A stretch of DNA of 64,000 bases from Flavobacteriaceae bacterium CRH (GCA_001507425.1 LMAJ01000007.1:186001-250000); one strand, 5' to 3'. Counted from the first letter of the stretch, positions 54,806-62,640 are shown. A program made the numbers and translations. Notes: generated from the letters alone by a model not told the origin.

Positions 54806-55948
54806 ATGAATTTTGATTATAACGAAACACAATTAATGATTGCGCAATCTATAAAAGATTTTGCAGAGAAAAATATCAGGCCAAATATTATGGAATGGGA
54901 TGAAGCTCAGACTTTTCCTGTCTCTCTATTTAAAAAATTAGGAGAAATGGGTTTTATGGGGGTTTTAGTGCCGGAAGAATATGGAGGGTCAGGTTTAGGT
55001 TACCACGAATATATCACCGTTGTTGAAGAAATATCAAAAGTAGATCCTTCAATCGGTTTATCTGTAGCAGCTCATAATTCGTTATGTACCAATCATATTT
55101 TAACTTTTGGAAATGAAGAGCAAAAGAAAAAATGGTTGCCAAAATTAGCTACAGCTGAATTTATTGGAGCGTGGGGTTTAACCGAACATAATACAGGTTC
55201 TGACGCTGGCGGAATGAATACAACCGCTATAAAAGATGGTGATTTCTGGATTGTAAACGGTGCAAAAAACTTTATAACACACGCTATTTCCGGAGATATT
55301 GCAGTTGTAATTGTTCGTACTGGAGAAAAAGGAGATTCAAAAGGAATGACAGCTTTTGTTTTTGAGAAAGGAATGACAGGATTTACATCAGGAAAAAAAG
55401 AAAATAAATTAGGAATGCGTGCCAGTGAAACAGCAGAATTGGTTTTTGATAATTGTCGTGTTCCGGATGCTAATAGATTAGGAGAAGTTGGGCAAGGTTT
55501 TGTTCAGGCAATGAAAATATTAGACGGAGGAAGGATTTCAATTGGTGCTTTATCATTAGGAATCTCAAAAGGGGCTTATGAAGCAGCTTTAAAATATTCT
55601 AAAGAAAGACATCAGTTTGGGCAGCCAATTAGCAGTTTTCAGGGAATTTCATTTAAATTGGCTGATATGGCAACAGAAATTGAGGCTTCAGAATTGTTAT
55701 TGCATAAAGCAGCTTTTTTAAAGCAACAACATAAACCAGTGACAACGCTTGGAGCTATGGCAAAAATGTATGCTTCTGAAGCGTGTGTAAAGATTGCAAA
55801 CGAAGCAGTTCAAATTCATGGTGGTTATGGTTATACAAAAGATTTTCCTGTTGAGAAATTCTATAGAGACTCTAAATTATGTACAATTGGAGAAGGGACT
55901 ACTGAAATTCAAAAATTAGTTATCTCAAGAAATTTGTTGAAAGAGTAA
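54806..55948 (+). CDS. Acyl-CoA dehydrogenase
   Basis: A 380-residue flavoenzyme that oxidises acyl-CoA in fatty-acid or branched-chain amino acid breakdown. WGLTEHNTGSDAGG is the FAD/substrate loop, RHQFGQPISSFQGISFKLADM the central helix, and CTIGEGTTEIQKL contains the catalytic base Glu363. Its size and motifs fit the short/medium-chain type. The last codons (AAA GAG TAA) are also the start of the (AAAGAGT) tandem array, so the coding end is built from the repeat unit. An electron-transfer flavoprotein gene is not in this window. Confidence 0.94.
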   Translation: MNFDYNETQLMIAQSIKDFAEKNIRPNIMEWDEAQTFPVSLFKKLGEMGFMGVLVPEEYGGSGLGYHEYITVVEEISKVDPSIGLSVAAHNSLCTNHILTFGNEEQKKKWLPKLATAEFIGAWGLTEHNTGSDAGGMNTTAIKDGDFWIVNGAKNFITHAISGDIAVVIVRTGEKGDSKGMTAFVFEKGMTGFTSGKKENKLGMRASETAELVFDNCRVPDANRLGEVGQGFVQAMKILDGGRISIGALSLGISKGAYEAALKYSKERHQFGQPISSFQGISFKLADMATEIEASELLLHKAAFLKQQHKPVTTLGAMAKMYASEACVKIANEAVQIHGGYGYTKDFPVEKFYRDSKLCTIGEGTTEIQKLVISRNLLKE

Positions 55949-56100
55949 AGAGTAAAGAGTAAAGAGTAAAGAGTAAAGAGTAAAGAGTAAAGAGTAAAGA
56001 GTAAAGAGTAAAGAGTAAAGAGTAAAGAGTAAAGAGTAAAGAGTAAAGAGTAAAGAGTAAAGAGTAAAGAGTAAAGAGTAAAGAGTAAAGAGTAAAGAGT
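55940..56100. repeat. Tandem array of 23 exact copies of AAAGAGT
   Basis: 161 nt from 55940 to 56100 are exactly 23 perfect 7-nt units, without a single mismatch. The first unit contains the last two codons of the acyl-CoA dehydrogenase, and the stop TAA straddles into unit 2. Since 7 is not a multiple of 3, copy number does not alter the stop, which is fixed by unit 1. The array is strand-asymmetric (no C) and a candidate for rapid length change. Confidence 0.97.
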
Positions 56101-56220
56101 AGTTGTTATATATGACTATTAAAGTAGTTTAGTCTTGCATCTTTTTTCTATTTTCTATATTCTGTTTTCTTTTTAAAAAAATAATTCACAATTCATAACT
56201 CATAATTCATAATTAATACA

Positions 56221-56228
56221 TACTTTTG
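56221..56228 (+). promoter_or_regulatory. -7 element of rpsU
   Basis: TACTTTTG matches TAnnTTTG exactly, 29 nt before the ATG. No clear -33 TTG. Confidence 0.55.
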
Positions 56229-56241
56229 CAGCCTTAACGAG

Positions 56242-56249
56242 AGGAGGTG
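56242..56249 (+). promoter_or_regulatory. Strong Shine-Dalgarno of rpsU
   Basis: AGGAGGTG lies 8 nt before the rpsU ATG and is fully complementary to the 3' end of 16S rRNA (CACCUCCU). Such strong sites are rare in Bacteroidota, where most genes in this window have none. It probably makes rpsU responsive to the availability of the anti-Shine-Dalgarno. Confidence 0.85.
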
Positions 56250-56257
56250 TCTATATT

Positions 56258-56452
56258 ATGTTAATTATACCAATTAAAGACGGAGAAAATATCGATAGAG
56301 CATTAAAGCGCTATAAAAGAAAATTTGATAAAACAGGAACTGTTCGTCAATTAAGAGCACGTACTGCTTTTATTAAACCTTCTGTAATCAAAAGAGCTCA
56401 AATTCAAAAAGCTGCTTACATTCAAAACATGAGAGATGGTTTAGAAAGTTAG
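56258..56452 (+). CDS. rpsU: 30S ribosomal protein bS21
   Basis: A 64-residue basic protein: MLIIPIKDGENIDRALKRYKRKFDKTGTVRQLRAR is the bS21 sequence. In Bacteroidota bS21 sits near the 16S 3' end, and published ribosome work in Flavobacterium links it to occlusion of the anti-Shine-Dalgarno. The strong AGGAGGTG site upstream therefore fits autoregulation: when bS21 is scarce, ribosomes lacking it would favour this mRNA. The gene is monocistronic and ends before a terminator. Confidence 0.96.
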   Translation: MLIIPIKDGENIDRALKRYKRKFDKTGTVRQLRARTAFIKPSVIKRAQIQKAAYIQNMRDGLES

Positions 56453-56475
56453 TATTACGCTTTTCAAAAATAATT

Positions 56476-56514
56476 ACCGTTAGTTGTCAAGATTTTGATG
56501 CTAACGGTTTTTTT
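56476..56514 (+). terminator. Terminator after rpsU
   Basis: ACCGTTAG / CTAACGGT with a 17-nt loop and TTTTTTT. Confidence 0.8.
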
Positions 56515-56589
56515 ATGCTTAATTTTGAGATAATAAGATTGGATATATGGGTGGTTAAGGCTGTTCTATGTAAAATAAAGTTTATTTAT

Positions 56590-57483
56590 ATGAAATCAAA
56601 TAAAGAAGCGTTTCGTGATTATCTTCAATTAGAGAAAAAATATTCTCCTCATACGGTTAATGCTTATTTAAATGATATCGCATTTTTTGAAGCGTTTAAC
56701 AAAGCTAATTTTGATCAGGATAATATAGAGAAAGTGAATTATGGACAGATTAGAAGTTGGATTGTTTCTTTAGTTGATGAAAATATTTCCAACGTATCTG
56801 TAAATAGAAAAATGGCTTCCTTAAAAAGCTTTTATAAATTTCTATTAAAAACAAAGCAAATAGAAGTCAGTCCAATGCTGAAGCATAAAGCATTGAAAAC
56901 ACCTAAAATTATTCAGATCCCGTTTTCTGAAAAAGAACTTACAGATTTAATCCGGCAAATCGATGATCCTGTCGGTTTTGAGGAAATTCGGGACAAACTT
57001 ATTGTTGAGATGTTTTATACAACGGGAATGAGAAGGGCGGAGTTGATACATTTAATGTTGCGAAATGTAGATTTGTCTTCAAATGTTATTAAGGTTTTAG
57101 GGAAAAGAAATAAGGAGCGTATTATTCCTGTTTTGCCTGTTATTGTTGAGCAGCTTCGTTTATATTTAAATGAACGTGCTTCTGTAGAAAATATAGTTGA
57201 TGATGATTTTTTCTTTATTTCAAAAAAAGGGTTAAAATTGAGCGAATCTTTTGTGTATCGATTAATAAATTCTTACTTTAGTAAAGTCTCTGAAAAGGTA
57301 AAGAAAAGTCCTCATGTGCTTCGGCATACTTTTGCGACCCATTTGCTAAATAACGGAGCAGATTTAAATTCAGTTAAAGAATTATTAGGGCATTCGAGTT
57401 TGGCGTCTACGCAAGTTTATACTCATAATAGTTTAGCAGAGCTTAAAAAGGTGTACAGTGACGCACATCCAAGAAATAAATAA
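56590..57483 (+). CDS. Tyrosine recombinase, XerC/XerD family
   Basis: A 297-residue recombinase. The ATG at 56590 fits the family N-terminus (FRDYLQLEKKYSPHTVNAYLNDI); the upstream in-frame extension begins in the terminator and is rejected. N-terminal SAM-like DNA-binding domain to about 105, then the catalytic domain with Arg148 (TTGMRRAEL), Lys172 (GKRNKER), His242 and Arg245 (HVLRHTFATHLL), His268 (LGHSSL) and nucleophile Tyr277 (QVYTH). Its length and its location among housekeeping genes favour a chromosome dimer resolvase rather than a phage integrase. It is followed after 34 nt by hpf. Confidence 0.9.
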   Translation: MKSNKEAFRDYLQLEKKYSPHTVNAYLNDIAFFEAFNKANFDQDNIEKVNYGQIRSWIVSLVDENISNVSVNRKMASLKSFYKFLLKTKQIEVSPMLKHKALKTPKIIQIPFSEKELTDLIRQIDDPVGFEEIRDKLIVEMFYTTGMRRAELIHLMLRNVDLSSNVIKVLGKRNKERIIPVLPVIVEQLRLYLNERASVENIVDDDFFFISKKGLKLSESFVYRLINSYFSKVSEKVKKSPHVLRHTFATHLLNNGADLNSVKELLGHSSLASTQVYTHNSLAELKKVYSDAHPRNK

Positions 57484-57517
57484 TAATTCTGAAATGTTTA
57501 ACCCTAAAATTAGTATT

Positions 57518-57820
57518 ATGAAGGTAGATGTTCATGCCGTTAACTTTACTGTTGACAGAAAGTTGGTAGATTTTATTCAGGAAAGAATGGATAAATTGGA
57601 AAAATATTACGATCGAGTTGTCTCGGCTGACGTTTTTTTAAAAGTTGAAAGAACAAGTGATAAAGAGAATAAAGCGGTTGAGATTAAGATTAATGTTCCT
57701 GGAGATGATTTTTTGGTTAAAAAACAATGTAAAACATTCGAAGAAGCAGTAGAACTTTCGGCAGAATCTTTAGAGCGTGTATTGGTAAAAAGGAAAGAAA
57801 AAATAAGAACACATATATAA
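57518..57820 (+). CDS. hpf: Ribosome hibernation-promoting factor (HPF/RaiA family)
   Basis: A 100-residue protein with the start at 57518 (MKVDVHAVNFTVDRKLVDFI). DKLEKYYDRVVSADVFLKVER, EIKINVPGDDFLVKKQ and TFEEAVELSAESLERVLVKRKEK give the HPF/YfiA fold: two helices and a four-stranded sheet. The short form without a C-terminal dimerisation domain binds in the 30S decoding region during stationary phase. Directly after the recombinase and followed by the promoter of the tRNA-tuf operon. Confidence 0.9.
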   Translation: MKVDVHAVNFTVDRKLVDFIQERMDKLEKYYDRVVSADVFLKVERTSDKENKAVEIKINVPGDDFLVKKQCKTFEEAVELSAESLERVLVKRKEKIRTHI

Positions 57821-57844
57821 TTGAAATTTTTTTCAAAAAATGTT

Positions 57845-57873
57845 TTGATTCAAAGATAAAATAGCTACATTTG
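57845..57873 (+). promoter_or_regulatory. Promoter of the tRNA-tuf operon
   Basis: TTG (57845-57847), 18-nt spacer, TACATTTG (57866-57873). A full consensus match, 38 nt upstream of the first tRNA. Confidence 0.75.
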
Positions 57874-57874
57874 C

Positions 57875-57901
57875 AGTCCGTTAGAAATAGCGGGCTTTTT
57901 T
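57875..57901 (+). terminator. Terminator-like hairpin in the tRNA-tuf leader
   Basis: AGTCCG / CGGGCT with a 10-nt loop and a T-run begins 2 nt after the -7 element and ends 10 nt before tRNA-Thr. It is too close to the promoter to terminate an upstream gene only; it could be an attenuator-like element, a processing site or the hpf terminator overlapping a promoter. Confidence 0.5.
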
Positions 57902-57910
57902 ATTGATATT

Positions 57911-57984
57911 GCCAGCGTAGCTCAGTTGGCTAGAGCAGCTGATTTGTAATCAGCAGGTCGTGGGTTCGAGTCCCTCCGCCGGCT
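57911..57984 (+). tRNA. tRNA-Thr (anticodon TGT)
   Basis: Cloverleaf of 74 nt: acceptor GCCAGCG / CGCCGGC (one A-C mismatch at position 4), anticodon arm CTGAT-TTTGTAA-ATCAG with TGT, T-arm GGGTTCGAGTCCC. CCA is not encoded. Confidence 0.95.
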
Positions 57985-58037
57985 CAAAATATTTCAAATT
58001 CGATTTGAAATTGTTCATGCAATTATTGATAAAAAAA

Positions 58038-58118
58038 GGGGAGATACTCAAGCGGCCAACGAGGGCAGACTGTAAATCTGCTGTGTGAACTTCGCAGGTT
58101 CGAATCCTGCTCTCCCCA
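58038..58118 (+). tRNA. tRNA-Tyr (anticodon GTA)
   Basis: Class II tRNA of 81 nt with long variable arm: acceptor GGGGAGA / TCTCCCC, anticodon arm GCAGA-CTGTAAA-TCTGC with GTA. CCA not encoded. Confidence 0.95.
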
Positions 58119-58142
58119 CAAAAAAAAGAAGTTGAGATTTCG

Positions 58143-58191
58143 GATTTTAGATTGTTAAAAATCTGAAAGCTAAATTCAAAAATCTAAAATC
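58143..58191. repeat. TAGATTTT-type inverted repeat between tRNA-Tyr and tRNA-Thr
   Basis: GATTTTAGATT (58143-58153) and AATCTAAAATC (58181-58191) are perfect arms. In E. coli the corresponding position (thrU-tyrU-glyT-thrT-tufB) holds tRNA-Gly. The repeat belongs to the same family as those at 24248 and 28212. Confidence 0.65.
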
Positions 58192-58201
58192 AGAACTCTC
58201 T

Positions 58202-58273
58202 GCCGGTGTAGCTCAGGGGTAGAGTGCTTCCTTGGTAAGGAAGAGGTCTCGGGTTCAATTCCCGACATTGGCT
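58202..58273 (+). tRNA. tRNA-Thr (anticodon GGT)
   Basis: Cloverleaf of 72 nt: acceptor GCCGGTG / CATTGGC, anticodon arm CTTCC-TTGGTAA-GGAAG with GGT, T-arm GGGTTCAATTCCC. CCA not encoded. Confidence 0.93.
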
Positions 58274-58327
58274 CAAGTAAGTAGGAAATTGAAATTAATA
58301 TATAACTAAGATTAAAAATTAAGTAAA

Positions 58328-59515
58328 ATGGCAAAGGAGAATTTTAATCGTTCCAAACCGCACTTAAACATAGGTACAATTGGACACGTGGATCACGGAA
58401 AAACTACATTAACTGCTGCAATTACAAAAGTATTGTCTGATGCAGGTTACTGTCAAGCAAAATCGTTTGATCAAATCGATAACGCTCCAGAGGAGAAAGA
58501 AAGAGGTATTACTATTAATACATCACACGTAGAGTATGAAACAGCTAACCGTCACTACGCTCACGTTGACTGTCCAGGTCACGCGGATTATGTAAAGAAC
58601 ATGGTTACTGGTGCTGCTCAAATGGACGGAGCTATCTTAGTAGTTGCTGCTACAGATGGTCCAATGCCACAAACTCGTGAGCACATCCTTTTAGGTCGCC
58701 AGGTTGGTATTCCTAGAATGGTAGTTTTCATGAACAAAGTAGACATGGTTGATGACGCTGAGTTATTAGAGCTTGTTGAAATGGAAATCAGAGATTTATT
58801 ATCTTTCTACGAATATGATGGAGATAATGGTCCTGTAGTTCAAGGTTCAGCTTTAGGAGGATTGAATAATGATCCTGCTTGGGTTCCTAAAATCATTGAA
58901 TTAATGGAAGCTGTTGATAATTGGATCGAAGAACCAATTCGTGATACTGCAAAACCATTCTTGATGCCAGTTGAGGATGTATTTACAATTACTGGTCGTG
59001 GAACTGTTGCTACAGGTCGTATCGAAACTGGTATTGCTAATACAGGTGATGCTGTTGAAATCATTGGTATGGGAGCTGATAAATTGACTTCTACTATTAC
59101 AGGAGTTGAGATGTTCCGTAAAATCCTTGATAGAGGTGAAGCTGGAGATAACGTAGGTTTATTGTTAAGAGGTGTTGATAAAGAATCTATCAAAAGAGGA
59201 ATGGTTATCATTAAGCCAGGATCAGTAAAACCACACGCTACTTTCAAAGCTGAGGTTTATATCTTGAAAAAAGAAGAAGGTGGACGTCATACTCCATTCC
59301 ATAATAACTACCGTCCACAGTTCTACGTACGTACAACTGACGTAACAGGAGTTATTACTTTACCAGAAGGAGTAGAGATGGTAATGCCAGGAGATAACTT
59401 AACTATCAATGTATCTTTATTAAGCCCAATCGCAATGAGCGTAGGTTTACGTTTCGCTATCCGTGAAGGTGGTAGAACTGTAGGTGCAGGTCAGGTTACT
59501 GAAATCGTAGGATAA
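58328..59515 (+). CDS. tuf: Elongation factor Tu
   Basis: A 395-residue GTPase that delivers aminoacyl-tRNA to the ribosome. G1 motif GHVDHGKT spans 19-26, [12 protein letters not shown] is G3, NKVDMVD is G4 and GSALGG is G5. [19 protein letters not shown] opens domain 2. Full length and typical. Codon use is strongly biased to preferred codons compared with flanking genes, as expected of a highly expressed gene. Downstream of three tRNAs and upstream of tRNA-Trp. Confidence 0.98.
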   Translation: MAKENFNRSKPHLNIGTIGHVDHGKTTLTAAITKVLSDAGYCQAKSFDQIDNAPEEKERGITINTSHVEYETANRHYAHVDCPGHADYVKNMVTGAAQMDGAILVVAATDGPMPQTREHILLGRQVGIPRMVVFMNKVDMVDDAELLELVEMEIRDLLSFYEYDGDNGPVVQGSALGGLNNDPAWVPKIIELMEAVDNWIEEPIRDTAKPFLMPVEDVFTITGRGTVATGRIETGIANTGDAVEIIGMGADKLTSTITGVEMFRKILDRGEAGDNVGLLLRGVDKESIKRGMVIIKPGSVKPHATFKAEVYILKKEEGGRHTPFHNNYRPQFYVRTTDVTGVITLPEGVEMVMPGDNLTINVSLLSPIAMSVGLRFAIREGGRTVGAGQVTEIVG

Positions 59516-59531
59516 TCCTATAAATATTATA

Positions 59532-59571
59532 AAAAGCCAGTTGATTTTCTTAACTGAAATCACTGGCTTTT
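59532..59571 (+). terminator. Terminator or attenuator after tuf
   Basis: AAAAGCCAGT / ACTGGCTTTT, 10-bp perfect stem with 20-nt internal region; short T-run. Lies between tuf and tRNA-Trp and could reduce read-through into secE. Confidence 0.65.
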
Positions 59572-59575
59572 AATT

Positions 59576-59646
59576 ACGGGCGTAGTTCAAGGGTAGAATA
59601 GCGGTCTCCAAAACCGTTGATGGGGGTTCGAATCCCTCCGCCCGTG
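59576..59646 (+). tRNA. tRNA-Trp (anticodon CCA)
   Basis: Cloverleaf of 71 nt: acceptor ACGGGCG / CGCCCGT, anticodon arm GCGGT-CTCCAAA-ACCGT with CCA, T-arm GGGGTTCGAATCCCT. Discriminator G; the terminal CCA is not encoded. The upstream hairpin (59532-59571) ends 4 nt before it. Confidence 0.95.
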
Positions 59647-59664
59647 CAATAAAAAATATATCAA

Positions 59665-59862
59665 ATGACAAAAGTTACGAATTATTTATCAGAGGCTTTC
59701 GAAGAGTTAAAGTCAAATGTTACTTGGCCTGCTTGGGCTGAGGTTCAAAAATTGACAATTGTTGTAGCTGTATTTTCGGTTTTATTCGCTTTGGCAACAT
59801 GGGGAGTAGACGAATTTTTTGCAAAAGCTTTGGCTGGATTTTTTAACTGGTTAAAAGGATAA
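59665..59862 (+). CDS. secE: Preprotein translocase subunit SecE
   Basis: A 65-residue single-pass membrane protein: amphipathic N-terminal helix LSEAFEELKSNVTWPAWAEVQK, then one transmembrane helix LTIVVAVFSVLFALATWGV. This is the minimal bacterial SecE, which stabilises the SecY channel. Located in the standard secE-nusG order, 10 nt before nusG. Confidence 0.95.
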   Translation: MTKVTNYLSEAFEELKSNVTWPAWAEVQKLTIVVAVFSVLFALATWGVDEFFAKALAGFFNWLKG

Positions 59863-59872
59863 TTTTTTTGTG

Positions 59873-60424
59873 ATGGCAGATAATAATGTGAAAAAATGGT
59901 ATGTAGTTAGAGCTGTAAGCGGACAAGAAAATAAAGTCAAAGCTTACATCGAAACTGAGATTGCCAGATTAGGTATGGGTGATTATGTTTCCCAAGTTTT
60001 AGTGCCTACAGAAAAAGTAGTTACTGTAAAAGAAGGAAAGAAAATGTCTAAGGATAAAGTTTATTTCCCTGGATATGTTATGATCGAAGCCAATTTAGTT
60101 GGTGAGATACCTCATATTATTAAGTCTATTACTAGTGTAATTGGATTTTTAGGTGAGATCAAGGGCGGAGAGCCTGTTCCTTTGAGACTTTCTGAAGTAA
60201 ATAGAATGTTAGGTAAAGTTGATGAGTTAGCTGTAAATACAGATACTCGTTCTATTCCTTTCAACTTAGGTGAAACTGTTAAAGTGATCGATGGTCCATT
60301 TAACGGATTCAACGGAACGGTTGAAAAAATCAATGAAGAAAAGCGTAAACTTGAAGTAATGGTTAAAATTTTCGGAAGAAAAACGCCATTAGAATTAAGC
60401 TTTATGCAAGTTGAAAAAGTATAA
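59873..60424 (+). CDS. nusG: Transcription termination/antitermination protein NusG
   Basis: A 183-residue protein. The ATG at 59873 is chosen over the GTG at 59870. NGN domain: KKWYVVRAVSGQENKVKAYIE and FPGYVMIEANL; C-terminal KOW domain: LGETVKVIDGPFNGFNGTVEKIN. It binds RNA polymerase and links it to Rho or to the ribosome. Directly downstream of secE. Confidence 0.96.
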   Translation: MADNNVKKWYVVRAVSGQENKVKAYIETEIARLGMGDYVSQVLVPTEKVVTVKEGKKMSKDKVYFPGYVMIEANLVGEIPHIIKSITSVIGFLGEIKGGEPVPLRLSEVNRMLGKVDELAVNTDTRSIPFNLGETVKVIDGPFNGFNGTVEKINEEKRKLEVMVKIFGRKTPLELSFMQVEKV

Positions 60425-60446
60425 TTTTTGTTACATCTATAATAAC

Positions 60447-60475
60447 CACTGTAATCGCTTCCAATGATTACGGTG
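60447..60475 (+). promoter_or_regulatory. Hairpin in the leader of rplK
   Basis: CACTGTAATC / GATTACGGTG with a 9-nt loop (one G-U pair), 16 nt before the rplK ATG, followed by TTAAATTTTTT. It could be a ribosomal protein L1 autoregulatory site or a weak terminator; the sequence alone does not decide. Confidence 0.5.
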
Positions 60476-60491
60476 TTAAATTTTTTAAAAA

Positions 60492-60929
60492 ATGGCTAAA
60501 GAAATTAGTAAGGTAGTTAAACTACAAGTTAAGGGAGGTGCTGCGAATCCGTCGCCACCGGTTGGACCTGCTTTAGGAGCTGCTGGGGTTAATATCATGG
60601 AGTTCTGTAAGCAATTCAATGCTAGAACACAAGATAAACCTGGCAAAATATGCCCAGTACAAATTACTGTGTATAAAGACAAATCATTTGATTTTGTTGT
60701 AAAAACTCCTCCAGCTGCTGTCCAATTATTGGAAGCTGCAAAGCTAAAGTCTGGATCAGGTGAACCAAATCGTAAAAAAGTAGCTAGCGTTACTTGGGAC
60801 GTTATCAAAGCAATTGCTGAAGATAAAATGGTAGATCTAAATGCATTCACAATCGAATCTGCAATGAGCATGATCGCTGGAACTGCTAGATCTATGGGTA
60901 TAACTGTATCAGGAGATGCTCCTTTTTAA
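60492..60929 (+). CDS. rplK: 50S ribosomal protein L11
   Basis: A 145-residue protein: [32 protein letters not shown] is the conserved N-terminal domain, with the proline-switch [10 protein letters not shown], and [17 protein letters not shown]-like sequence is the RNA-binding C-terminal domain. It binds the GTPase-associated region of 23S rRNA. Second hairpin-led operon segment, 13 nt before rplA. Confidence 0.97.
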   Translation: MAKEISKVVKLQVKGGAANPSPPVGPALGAAGVNIMEFCKQFNARTQDKPGKICPVQITVYKDKSFDFVVKTPPAAVQLLEAAKLKSGSGEPNRKKVASVTWDVIKAIAEDKMVDLNAFTIESAMSMIAGTARSMGITVSGDAPF

Positions 60930-60942
60930 TTAAGAGAAAGAA

Positions 60943-61632
60943 ATGGCAAAATTAACAAAAAAGCAAAAAGAGGCTGCTTCAAAAATTGAAAAGAATAAAC
61001 TATACTCTTTAAAAGATGCTGCTGCATTAATTAAAGTTATAGCTTCTGCAAAATTTGATGAGTCTGTTGATATCGCAGTTCGTTTGGGTGTAGATCCAAG
61101 AAAAGCGAATCAAATGGTTAGAGGTGTGGTTACATTACCTCATGGAACTGGTAAAGACGTTAAAGTATTAGCATTAGTTACTCCAGATAAAGAAGCGGAA
61201 GCTAAAGAAGCTGGAGCTGATTATGTAGGTCTTGATGATTACTTACAAAAAATTAAAGATGGTTGGACAGATGTTGATGTTATCATCACGATGCCGGCTG
61301 TTATGGGTAAATTAGGTCCATTAGGTCGTATTTTAGGACCTAGAGGTTTAATGCCAAACCCTAAAACAGGTACTGTAACTATGGATGTTGCAAAAGCTGT
61401 TGCAGAGGTTAAAGCTGGTAAAATTGACTTTAAAGTTGATAAAACTGGTATCGTACATGCAGGAATTGGTAAAGTTTCTTTTGGAGCTGAGCAAATTTAT
61501 GACAATGCACACGAAATTATTCAAACATTAATCAAACTTAAACCAACTGCTGCTAAAGGTACCTACATTAAAGGTATTCACCTTACAAGCACTATGAGTC
61601 CTGCAATTGCATTGGACCCTAAAGCAGTATAA
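60943..61632 (+). CDS. rplA: 50S ribosomal protein L1
   Basis: A 229-residue protein with the L1 signature [32 protein letters not shown] and a split alpha/beta fold. It binds the L1 stalk of 23S rRNA and in many bacteria represses the L11-L1 mRNA. The hairpin before rplK would be the candidate operator. Spacing 13 nt after rplK and 22 nt before rplJ. Confidence 0.97.
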   Translation: MAKLTKKQKEAASKIEKNKLYSLKDAAALIKVIASAKFDESVDIAVRLGVDPRKANQMVRGVVTLPHGTGKDVKVLALVTPDKEAEAKEAGADYVGLDDYLQKIKDGWTDVDVIITMPAVMGKLGPLGRILGPRGLMPNPKTGTVTMDVAKAVAEVKAGKIDFKVDKTGIVHAGIGKVSFGAEQIYDNAHEIIQTLIKLKPTAAKGTYIKGIHLTSTMSPAIALDPKAV

Positions 61633-61654
61633 TTGGTAGTTAATAATTTTTAGT

Positions 61655-62155
61655 ATGACTAGAGAAGAAAAATCAATCGCGATTGAAGATTTAACTGCAC
61701 AGTTAGCTGGTACAAATATTATTTATGTATCTGATATTTCTGGATTAAACGCAGAAACAACTTCAAACTTGAGAAGAGCTTGTTTTAAAGCAGGTATTAA
61801 ATTAGAGGTTGTGAAAAATACTTTGCTTGCAAAAGCAATGGAAGCTTCTGCTAATGACTATGGTGATTTACCTTCAGTATTGACTGGTAATAGTGCTATA
61901 TTTATTTCAGATGTTGCAAATGCACCTGGAAAAATAATTAAAGATTTCAGAAAAAAATCGGCTAAACCTTTATTAAAAGGAGCTTATATTAACTCTGAAA
62001 TTTATATTGGAGATGATCAATTAGATGCATTAGCAACTATTAAATCTAAAGAAGAACTTCTTGGAGAACTTATTGGGTTATTGCAGTCACCAGCACAAAG
62101 AGTTATCTCTGCTTTACAAAATCAATTCGCAAACAGCGAAGAGACAGAAGCATAA
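61655..62155 (+). CDS. rplJ: 50S ribosomal protein L10
   Basis: A 166-residue protein: MTREEKSIAIEDLTAQLAG at the N-terminus, FKAGIKLEVVKNTLLAKAM in the rRNA-binding part, and a C-terminal helix (LIGLLQSPAQRVISALQNQF) that carries the L7/L12 dimers. Only 22 nt separate it from rplA, too few for the long L10 leader seen in Gammaproteobacteria. Confidence 0.96.
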   Translation: MTREEKSIAIEDLTAQLAGTNIIYVSDISGLNAETTSNLRRACFKAGIKLEVVKNTLLAKAMEASANDYGDLPSVLTGNSAIFISDVANAPGKIIKDFRKKSAKPLLKGAYINSEIYIGDDQLDALATIKSKEELLGELIGLLQSPAQRVISALQNQFANSEETEA

Positions 62156-62246
62156 TAACAAATGCAGGGAATTCGATTTCCTTGCTGCTTAATTAGCGCA
62201 CAATAAATAAATTATATTTTACAAATCATTTTAAACGATAGAAAAA

Positions 62247-62618
62247 ATGGCAGATTTGAAACAATTCGCAGAACAATTAGTTAACTTAACAGTTAAAGAA
62301 GTTAACGAATTAGCAACAATATTAAAAGACGAGTATGGTATCGAGCCTGCTGCTGCAGCTGTAGTAGTTGCTGCTGGTGGTGGAGAAGGTGCTGCTGAAG
62401 AAGCACAAACTGAATTTACAGTTGTATTAAAAGAAGCTGGAGCTTCTAAATTAGCAGTTGTAAAATTAGTAAAAGAACTTACAGGTTTAGGTTTGAAAGA
62501 AGCTAAAGATGTAGTTGACGGTGCTCCAAGTAACGTTAAAGAAGGTGTTTCTAAAGAAGAGGCTGAAGGTCTTAAAAAATCATTAGAAGAAGCTGGAGCT
62601 GTAGTTGAATTAAAATAA
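62247..62618 (+). CDS. rplL: 50S ribosomal protein L7/L12
   Basis: A 123-residue protein: an N-terminal dimerisation helix, an Ala/Gly hinge ([17 protein letters not shown]) and the C-terminal domain [36 protein letters not shown]. It recruits translational GTPases to the ribosome. Separated from rplJ by 91 nt, and followed by a hairpin before rpoB. Confidence 0.97.
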   Translation: MADLKQFAEQLVNLTVKEVNELATILKDEYGIEPAAAAVVVAAGGGEGAAEEAQTEFTVVLKEAGASKLAVVKLVKELTGLGLKEAKDVVDGAPSNVKEGVSKEEAEGLKKSLEEAGAVVELK

Positions 62619-62640
62619 TTCAACTCGGTTTTAAGAACTA

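Larger units (their letters stand above)
56101..56257. other. Leader region between the array and rpsU
   Basis: AT-rich sequence with direct repeats of the ATAATTCATAATTAAT type (about 56181-56219), then the -7 element TACTTTTG and the rpsU ribosome binding site. No reading frame of note. Confidence 0.5.

Noticed and set aside
55940-56100. CRISPR array
   Set aside because: The units are 7 nt and directly adjacent, without spacers; no cas genes are present.
56590-57483. Prophage or integrative element marked by the tyrosine recombinase
   Set aside because: Flanking genes are housekeeping (rpsU, hpf, tuf), there is no phage gene, and the protein has XerC/D length; tRNAs nearby are intact and not duplicated.
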